NCBI GenBank assembly: GCA_036389695.1
Contig: DASVWG010000444.1
Span: forward strand, 1 to 11,409
Origin: JALZHR01 sp036389695
Lineage (GTDB): Bacteria > Acidobacteriota > Blastocatellia > Pyrinomonadales > Pyrinomonadaceae
Reading direction: 5' to 3'
Length of the DNA stretch: 11,409 nt
Position numbers and translations under genes: made by a program. Numbering within the stretch: the stretch's first letter is position 1; each line of letters begins with the position of its first letter. The notes beneath the pieces were generated by a model. That model had not been told where the DNA came from and made no database searches. It saw nothing but the letters and a program-made list of their open reading frames with translations. This document shows positions 6,173 to 11,409 of the stretch, piece by piece.

Positions 6173-9100
6173 TCAAGGCGACGACGCATCGCCCGGCGCG
6201 AGTGAATTAAGCGGCACGCAAATTTCGAGCGAAGTGCCGCCGCCTTGTGCGGCAATGCTCGAATTTATTTTCATTTCGCCGCCCAGGCTTTTTGCGCGCT
6301 CCGCCATACTGGAAAGCCCGTGCCCGTCAATGCGATTTTCGGAAAAACCCGCGCCGTCGTCGCGCACCGTCAGGTGAATTTCGTCGCCCTCAATTTTGAA
6401 AACAATCTCGGCTGAACGGCAGGCGGCGTGTTTGACGACGTTATTGACGGCTTCCTTGAAAATTAAAAAAAACTCGCGCCGCAGATTCGCGCCGAGCGGC
6501 AAATCTTCGCGCAAATCCGGCGCGTCAAACGTAAATTTTATTTTGCGCGGCGTAAAAGAATCGGCGGCGAAGCGGCGCATTTTTCCGACCAAATCCGAAA
6601 GATGGTCTTTCTGCGGATTAATCGCCCAGACGATGTCGCTCATCGCGTCAACCAATTCGCGCGAGGAAGCAGCGATTAAATTCAAAGCTTCCCTGTCGCT
6701 GTCGCCGCCGTTTTTCCGATTGCCGTTTTGCTGCAGGACTTCCGAGAGAATCGAAATCTGCGTGAGCGACGAGCCGATGTCGTCGTGCAAATCGGCGGCG
6801 ATTCTTTTTCTGACCAGTTCGAGCTCGCGCGCTTTTTCGGCGCGGACTTTTTCCAGATTTTCTTCCGCCGTTTTCTTTGCCGTAATATCTTCCATCACCA
6901 AAACGACTTCGCGCAAATCTCCCGCGTCGTTTTTGACCGGATAGGCAAACGCCAGAATCCATTTCACCATGGCATCGGCAGGGATTTCAACGCCCGCGCC
7001 GTTGGCTCGCGGGTCGTAAGCGGTCGGCTCGAAGACAACGAATTCGCCGGCAAAGGCGCGGCGCAGTTTTTCGGCGACGCCCGACTGAACGATTTGCGGG
7101 TCGGACAGAAAATCCCAGGCTTTAATTTGCTCGAAAGTGATGCCCCAAAATTGTTCATAGGCACGATTGACCGAGCAAATCCGACCGTCGGGCGCGAATA
7201 TTACCGTTCCCAGAGGAGATTGTTCCAAAAGGCGGCGAAAGCGGGTTTCGGAAATTTTGATTTCGTCGAAAGCCGATTCGAGCGCGCGAACCTTAGCGGC
7301 GCGATAGCGTTCAAACGCCAGCAGAACGCCGCCCGCCGCTAAGGCGCAGAGCACAATAAACCAGCCCTGCTGCCATGTCGGGCGCAGGATTTTGAATCGC
7401 ACGACTGCCGGAGCTTCGCTCGTTAAATTTTCGGCGTTGACGGCTCTCACCATAAACTCGTAATCGCCCGGCGCGAGCTTGGCAAATGTCAGCGCGCGCT
7501 CGGCGGTCGGCTCGCTCCAATCATCGTCGCCGCCCGTCGCGCCCGATAAACGATATTGAAAGCGTACCTGGTCGGCGGTCGCAAAGCCGATGCTGAAAAA
7601 ATTAACCTGCAGATTGTTTTGCCGGTGATTAAATTCAGGCAATGAAACTTCCCTTTCTCCAAGTTCGGAAACGGGAAATGCCGTGTCGCCGACGCTTACG
7701 CCGCCGATGAAGACGCTTGGCGCAGCGGGATTGGCTTCGTCATCCGGCGGCACAAAGCGAATCAGCTCGTTGTGCAAGGTAAACCACAGCGCGCCGCTCG
7801 CGTCCTTGCCGCAGAGCCAGACGAGGCTTCCGGGCAAGCCGTCAGCCTGCGTATAAATTTTGATATTTCCGGTTGCCGGCTCAATCCGGTCAAGCCCGCG
7901 TCCCGTGCCGACGTAAATTCTTCCGAAACGGTCTTCGGTCGCGCACGTCGCCTGATTGCTCGACAAGCCTTCGCCGGTCGAGATATTCACGAAAGCAGGC
8001 TTTTCGGCAGCCGGATTGTCGACGCGGAACACGCCGCGCCCGGCGGTTGAAATCCACAAACGTCCCGCGCCGTCGCGAAAAATGTCATTAATGGGTTCTT
8101 CGGGAAAACCGTCGGAAGCGGTGAAAAGCTCGAACCTGCCGCCGCGAAATCGCGCCAAGCCGCCGTAGTAAAAACCGAGCCAGATGTTCGCGTCCGCGTC
8201 TTCGGCGAAACTCATTGCGCCATTGCCGGACGGCAATCCGTCGTCGGCGCTCGTATAACGGATTATTTTATCCGTCACGCGTTCCCAGCGCTGGAGGGAA
8301 TCTTTGCCGAACGTCGTCATCCACACGTCGCCGCGCGAATCGAGAAAGGCATTGGCAACGTCGTTGGAGTATAAGCCGTCGGCAGTCGTGTAAACTTTCA
8401 GCGGCGCGGTGCGGGCTAAATCCGTGAATTTTTTGACGGGCGGATAACGCCGCATGCCTTCCGGCGTGGGAATCCACCATTCGCCGTCGGCGGTTTGAAA
8501 ATCAATCGGATTTCTCGTGTAGTTGCGCGTCTTGAGCCCCGCCGGCTCGACGGTTTCAAATTTTCCGTCGGCGAAGCGCGAAATTTTACGCTCGCCGCGC
8601 GTGATGTAGAATTCTCCGGCTGGACTCGTATAAAGCGACGATATTCTTTCTGAAGAAACAATTGTTTCCGCCGCGCCGCCTGTGCCGCCGCGTTCGCCGG
8701 TTCCGCTCTCCGTCCAGTCGAATTTAACGAAACCTCTCACGGACAATTTCCAGGCGCCCTGCTCTGCCGTGCCGAACCAGAGATTGCTGCCCGCATCTTC
8801 GGCTAATGACACAAAATTTCCGTCTGCCGCGACGCGGAATTTCGGCTCGCCCGCCTGCGCGTCTGGTAAAAATTCCAGCGCGTGATAGCCGTCGACGGCA
8901 AAAATTTTATCGTCGCGCGTTTGCATAATGTCGATGATAAATTTTTCATTCGGCAAGCCGTCGGCGTTTTTGTATGTTCTGACCGGAACGGGCGGACGGC
9001 GGCGGTCGGAAGGCACGGCATAAACGCGGATTCCGGACGGTGTGCCGCTGGCTGTCGCCCAGATTTCCTTCGTCCGGCGGTCTTCCAAAAGACTGCTGCC

Positions 9101-9793
9101 GCCCTCGTCAGAGACTTTTTCAACCCGACCCTCATCGGGCGACAGGCGAAAAATTCCGAAGTTCGTAATCGTCCAGACGAAACCCTGCGCGTCCGTTTGA
9201 AAATCGGTAAAAACCGTGCCTTCCTTCCACCACTCGGATTCGATTTTCGTTCGCCAGACCCAATCGTCGCCCGATTTCTCGATGAGAAATACGCCGTCCA
9301 GAGTGCCGACGTAAATTTTCCCGTCCGGCGCTTCGCCGAGCGCGAGAACGGATTGTTTGAGCCGGTTTGTAAACGGCGCGGGCAGCGGCAGCAGACGAAA
9401 CATCGGCGGCGCATCTTCGGTTTGCTCGAGCCTCGATTCCAGCACGTTCCAGCGATATGCCCTGCCGTTCGGATTAAAAACGCTCAAGCCGCCGCGCGTG
9501 GCGACGAGCAGGTCACCCGCGCGCGTTTCGAGAAAATCATTGACTTTACGATTCGGCAAGCCTTCGTTTTGCGTGTAATTTTTGAACCTGAAACCGTCAA
9601 ATCGAGACAAGCCTTCGGCGGTGCAGAACCACAAGAAACCGCGCGAATCGCGAACAATACGGTTAATGCCGTCATTCACCAAACCGTCGGCGGTGGTATA
9701 AATGCGAACCGGCAGCCTTTCAACAGGCAGCGCGGAGCCGAGCAACAGAAATAATACCAGCAGCGAGCAGAAGTAAAGTCGTTTTAATTTCAT
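6173..9793 (-). CDS. Propeller-type sensor histidine kinase (Reg_prop, Y_Y_Y, PAS, HisKA_3, HATPase_c)
   Basis: Starting at the ATG at 9793 gives 1206 residues beginning MKLKRLYFCSLLVLFLLL, a signal peptide or membrane anchor; the frame is open back to 9991 but that part overlaps the upstream gene and looks non-coding. The extracytoplasmic part (about 27-730) holds two-component regulator propeller repeats, with at least eight xxADGLxxxxV-type turns and matching LWF/IWLG strands, then a Y_Y_Y domain (about 735-805, YRLSG, LAPGDYEFMVRAVN). A membrane helix (about 811-827) leads to a PAS domain (about 847-970), the dimerisation/phosphoacceptor domain with His1003 in AADLHDDIGSSL, and an ATPase domain with N-box EAVNNVVKHA and G-box DDGAGF and GHGLSSM. 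It should autophosphorylate His1003 and pass phosphate to the regulator encoded next. No fused receiver or DNA-binding domain is present, unlike many propeller kinases of Bacteroidetes. The ligand is unknown. Confidence 0.95.
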   Translation of the reverse strand: MKLKRLYFCSLLVLFLLLGSALPVERLPVRIYTTADGLVNDGINRIVRDSRGFLWFCTAEGLSRFDGFRFKNYTQNEGLPNRKVNDFLETRAGDLLVATRGGLSVFNPNGRAYRWNVLESRLEQTEDAPPMFRLLPLPAPFTNRLKQSVLALGEAPDGKIYVGTLDGVFLIEKSGDDWVWRTKIESEWWKEGTVFTDFQTDAQGFVWTITNFGIFRLSPDEGRVEKVSDEGGSSLLEDRRTKEIWATASGTPSGIRVYAVPSDRRRPPVPVRTYKNADGLPNEKFIIDIMQTRDDKIFAVDGYHALEFLPDAQAGEPKFRVAADGNFVSLAEDAGSNLWFGTAEQGAWKLSVRGFVKFDWTESGTGERGGTGGAAETIVSSERISSLYTSPAGEFYITRGERKISRFADGKFETVEPAGLKTRNYTRNPIDFQTADGEWWIPTPEGMRRYPPVKKFTDLARTAPLKVYTTADGLYSNDVANAFLDSRGDVWMTTFGKDSLQRWERVTDKIIRYTSADDGLPSGNGAMSFAEDADANIWLGFYYGGLARFRGGRFELFTASDGFPEEPINDIFRDGAGRLWISTAGRGVFRVDNPAAEKPAFVNISTGEGLSSNQATCATEDRFGRIYVGTGRGLDRIEPATGNIKIYTQADGLPGSLVWLCGKDASGALWFTLHNELIRFVPPDDEANPAAPSVFIGGVSVGDTAFPVSELGEREVSLPEFNHRQNNLQVNFFSIGFATADQVRFQYRLSGATGGDDDWSEPTAERALTFAKLAPGDYEFMVRAVNAENLTSEAPAVVRFKILRPTWQQGWFIVLCALAAGGVLLAFERYRAAKVRALESAFDEIKISETRFRRLLEQSPLGTVIFAPDGRICSVNRAYEQFWGITFEQIKAWDFLSDPQIVQSGVAEKLRRAFAGEFVVFEPTAYDPRANGAGVEIPADAMVKWILAFAYPVKNDAGDLREVVLVMEDITAKKTAEENLEKVRAEKARELELVRKRIAADLHDDIGSSLTQISILSEVLQQNGNRKNGGDSDREALNLIAASSRELVDAMSDIVWAINPQKDHLSDLVGKMRRFAADSFTPRKIKFTFDAPDLREDLPLGANLRREFFLIFKEAVNNVVKHAACRSAEIVFKIEGDEIHLTVRDDGAGFSENRIDGHGLSSMAERAKSLGGEMKINSSIAAQGGGTSLEICVPLNSLAPGDASSP

Positions 9794-9826
9794 CAAAGGC
9801 TTATACGGCAGCGCCCGGGCGAGCAA

Positions 9827-9844
9827 AAATGCTTCTTTGCATTT
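9827..9844 (-). other. Small hairpin in the leader of the sensor kinase gene
   Basis: AAATGC (9827-9832) and GCATTT (9839-9844) form a 6-bp inverted repeat with a 6-base loop, 33 bases before the kinase start. A perfect palindrome CGCCCGGGCG (9812-9821) lies between it and the start. These could be leader structure or a protein site in the 91-base gap, but no family-specific operator is recognised. Confidence 0.25.
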
Positions 9845-9859
9845 ATCACAAAACGCCGC

Positions 9860-9881
9860 GCAAATAAAACGCCGGAAGGCG
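9860..9881 (-). terminator. Weak terminator-like hairpin after the small secreted protein gene
   Basis: On the minus strand, CGCC-TTCC-GGCG (9881-9870) is followed by GTTTTATTTG, directly after the TGA at 9887-9885. The stem has only four GC pairs, so it could reduce rather than block read-through into the sensor kinase gene. Confidence 0.3.
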
Positions 9882-9884
9882 AAA

Positions 9885-10475
9885 TCAAGGCGCGGATATT
9901 TCTTCGGCGACAAAATCGACATCGTCGCGCTCTTCAAAAAGATTGACGACCTGCATCGGAGCGGCGAAGGTAAAGCGTTTTGCCGAAGCAAACAAAATGT
10001 AAGTTTCGCCTGCCGGCAACGCCGTAAAACGGTAATAACCGAAAGCGCTGGAAACGGCGGAGCGCGTTGTTCCGTCAGGCAGCGTCAGGGTGAGGCGGAC
10101 GTTTCTGATGCCGCGTCCCGTCGCTGTCATTACGCGCCCGCCCAAATCGACGGCGGCGGCTGTCGGCGCGAGCGGCGCGCCGGTCCAAAATCCGGGTTGC
10201 AGCGTGAACGGCGAATTCTGCTGCCTGACGCCGACGGCGAATTGTCCGATTGCGCCTTCGACGGAGAAGTTGCCGCCCGCGCTTGCCCCGGCGCCGCTCG
10301 TTCCGCCATTGGCGATGACAGATTTTTCCAGTTTGTAATTGCCGCCTGAAGCGATTTGCGCTGAAGCCGTGAAATGTAAATTGTGGACGGCGCAAAGAAA
10401 AAGCAGAGCGCCGAGAAAAACACCGGCGGCTGACGTAGGATTGCCGGTTTTCCGATTATTATTTATCTTTTTCAT
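9885..10475 (-). CDS. Secreted protein with carboxypeptidase-regulatory-like domain
   Basis: This 196-residue protein has a long signal peptide (residues 1-40, core AAGVFLGALLFLCAV, cleavage after TASA), so it is exported. Residues 41-105 are Gly/Ala-rich with GGNFSVEGAIGQFAVG and TLQPGFW, a short pattern seen at the start of acidobacterial secreted proteins. Residues 108-190 resemble the beta-sandwich carboxypeptidase-regulatory-like (CarboxypepD_reg) fold: LGGRVMTATGRGIRNVRLTL, FGYYRFTALPAGETYILFAS. It has no enzyme motif; binding or surface attachment is possible. A strong ribosome site (GGGAGG) is followed by the ATG, whose ATGA overlaps the stop of the upstream S74 gene, showing translational coupling and a shared transcript. 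The gene for the sensor kinase follows 91 bases downstream. Confidence 0.88.
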   Translation of the reverse strand: MKKINNNRKTGNPTSAAGVFLGALLFLCAVHNLHFTASAQIASGGNYKLEKSVIANGGTSGAGASAGGNFSVEGAIGQFAVGVRQQNSPFTLQPGFWTGAPLAPTAAAVDLGGRVMTATGRGIRNVRLTLTLPDGTTRSAVSSAFGYYRFTALPAGETYILFASAKRFTFAAPMQVVNLFEERDDVDFVAEEISAP

Positions 10476-11409
10476 TTTTCCTCCCGGCAGATGTCGGCTT
10501 CGCGGTTCGCGGCGCAGACAAGCTTTTTCAGCGCGTCAATCGTCTGCTGCTGATTTTTGATTTGCTCGTTTTGTTTTTCGATTTGCGTCTGCTGCTGCTT
10601 AACGGCATTGAGCAGAACCATTGATACGCGGTCGTATTTGACGCCTTCGACTTCGCCTTTTTCGTTGTAGGTGACGAGCAGAGGATTAATCGCCGCCACA
10701 TCTTCGGCGACCAGTCCGAAATCGGCTTGATTATTGGCTCGCCAATTAAAGGTCACGGGCTGAAGCAGATTGACTAAATTAAGCCCGGAAACAAACGGCG
10801 CGATGTTCGTTTTATAGCGACGCGAGGATGAACAGGGCGAAATCTGATTCTGCGCGTTGCGGCAAAGCTGCTGCAAACCGCCCGCTCCGAGTCCGGGAAT
10901 AACAACGGTTTCCGATACCGTGCCGAGAACGATCGTGTGACTCAGCGTGGCTTTCGCGCCCGTGCCGAGAGCGGTCGAATAATTGATGCCGACGTTGATG
11001 TCCGCGCCGAAGCCGAGCAGCGTATTATTGCTTTCGGTCGTCGAAGTGCTGCCGGTGTTAAAGCCGGCGAAGACGTTATTAGAGCCGGACGTAAAAATGT
11101 TTCCGGCGGCGGTGCCGAAAAAAGAATTGTTGCTGCCCGTCGCTTTATTGCCGCTTTGCGTGCCGAAAAAAGCGTTGCCAAAGCCGGAAACGTTGGAAGA
11201 ACCGGCGCTTTCGCCAAAAAAGGCGTTGCCGCCGCCGTCAAAATTAGAATTTCCGGCTTGATAACCGAAAAACGAATTCTGATTGCCGGTCGTATTCGCC
11301 TGCCCGGCTCCCGAACCGAAAAACGAATTGAAGCTGGAGTTGGAGTTCAGCCCGGCGAACGCGCCGTAAAAGGCGTTATCGTTGGCGGTCGTGGTCGCCG
11401 GACCGGCGA
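10472..11409 (-). CDS. Surface protein with tandem NSFFG repeats and S74 endosialidase-chaperone domain (N-terminus outside window)
   Basis: The frame ending in TGA at 10474-10472 is open to the right edge, giving at least 311 codons; the start and any signal peptide are outside. The visible N-terminal part is a run of about eight repeats of 16-17 residues, each near N-S/A-FFG-x-x-AG-x-x-x-TG-N, like the stacked heads of trimeric adhesins and tail fibres. Then comes a linker (IVLGTVSETVVIPGLGAGGL) and the S74 intramolecular chaperone domain from SSRRYKTNIAPF, through PVTFNWR, FGLVAEDVAAINP, and VKYDRVSMVLLNAVKQ, ending in a Gln-rich coiled coil (about the last 45 residues) and a short tail. 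S74 domains trimerise and usually self-cleave at Ser-Asp; here the site reads Ser-Ser, so cleavage is uncertain. It is coupled by ATGA overlap to the downstream secreted protein gene. Confidence 0.92.
   Translation of the reverse strand, partial: AGPATTTANDNAFYGAFAGLNSNSSFNSFFGSGAGQANTTGNQNSFFGYQAGNSNFDGGGNAFFGESAGSSNVSGFGNAFFGTQSGNKATGSNNSFFGTAAGNIFTSGSNNVFAGFNTGSTSTTESNNTLLGFGADINVGINYSTALGTGAKATLSHTIVLGTVSETVVIPGLGAGGLQQLCRNAQNQISPCSSSRRYKTNIAPFVSGLNLVNLLQPVTFNWRANNQADFGLVAEDVAAINPLLVTYNEKGEVEGVKYDRVSMVLLNAVKQQQTQIEKQNEQIKNQQQTIDALKKLVCAANREADICREEK
11003..11409 (-). repeat. Tandem coding repeats of about 48-51 bases in the S74 protein
   Basis: On the minus strand the codons for N-S/A-F-F-G-x-x-A-G recur with a spacing of 16-17 codons, giving eight visible units that become less regular toward the S74 domain (last unit NTLLGFGA). 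The array continues beyond the right edge. Copies differ in sequence but keep the TTTTTCGG core for FFG. Confidence 0.85.

Noticed and set aside
8882..9754. 290-codon open frame on the plus strand
   Set aside because: It lies wholly antisense to the sensor kinase propeller, whose motifs are clear; the frame is a by-product of GC-rich codon use and shows no known domain.
9794..9991. N-terminal extension of the sensor kinase frame (66 codons)
   Set aside because: It overlaps the end of the upstream secreted-protein gene, looks unlike a protein leader, and would bury the clear signal peptide that begins at 9793.
10942..11261. Open frames on both strands through the 3' repeats, and a possible CRISPR-like periodicity
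   Set aside because: The period of 48-51 bases matches whole codons of the NSFFG protein repeats; units are not identical and there are no spacers.

Overview
The window looks like chromosomal DNA from an Acidobacteriota bacterium, probably of the Blastocatellia/Pyrinomonadales type. This is an inference from gene content: an ECF sigma factor of the TIGR02999 kind paired with a TPR-containing Ser/Thr kinase, a delta-60/FG-GAP secreted protein, a propeller-type hybrid-length sensor kinase, and secreted S74 and carboxypeptidase-regulatory-like proteins. No plasmid, phage or insertion-sequence gene is visible.

Layout. Positions 1-1816 (minus) hold a secreted delta-60 repeat protein with C-terminal FG-GAP/VCBS repeats; it has no stop codon inside the window and runs off the left edge. 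Divergent from it, 1931-2491 (plus) is an ECF sigma factor, followed by 2560-5223 (plus), a membrane-anchored Ser/Thr kinase with a TPR region. The gap 5224-5432 holds the 3' half of a tRNA-Phe gene (encoded CCA included) and a perfect 14-bp hairpin that can terminate transcription from both sides. On the minus strand, 11409 to 5433 reads as one probable gene string: an S74-type (endosialidase chaperone) surface protein open at the right edge, a small secreted protein coupled to it by a 4-base ATGA overlap, a large sensor histidine kinase with an extracytoplasmic propeller, and a LuxR/NarL-type response regulator.

How the parts may work together. The sigma factor lacks the usual acidic residues in region 2.2 and has Thr there, as in sigma factors known to need phosphorylation by a neighbouring kinase. 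The kinase gene and the divergent delta-60 gene share an ungapped 40-base element (32 of 40 identical) just upstream of their starts, while the sigma gene itself has a TATAAT box and no copy. The simplest reading is a kinase-activated sigma factor that drives its own kinase and a secreted beta-propeller-like protein through this element. On the right, the sensor kinase and regulator sit behind two secreted protein genes, suggesting an envelope or surface-directed signalling unit.

The most interesting points are the shared 40-base element and the tRNA-Phe 3' half next to an intact terminator, which may be an old integration site.
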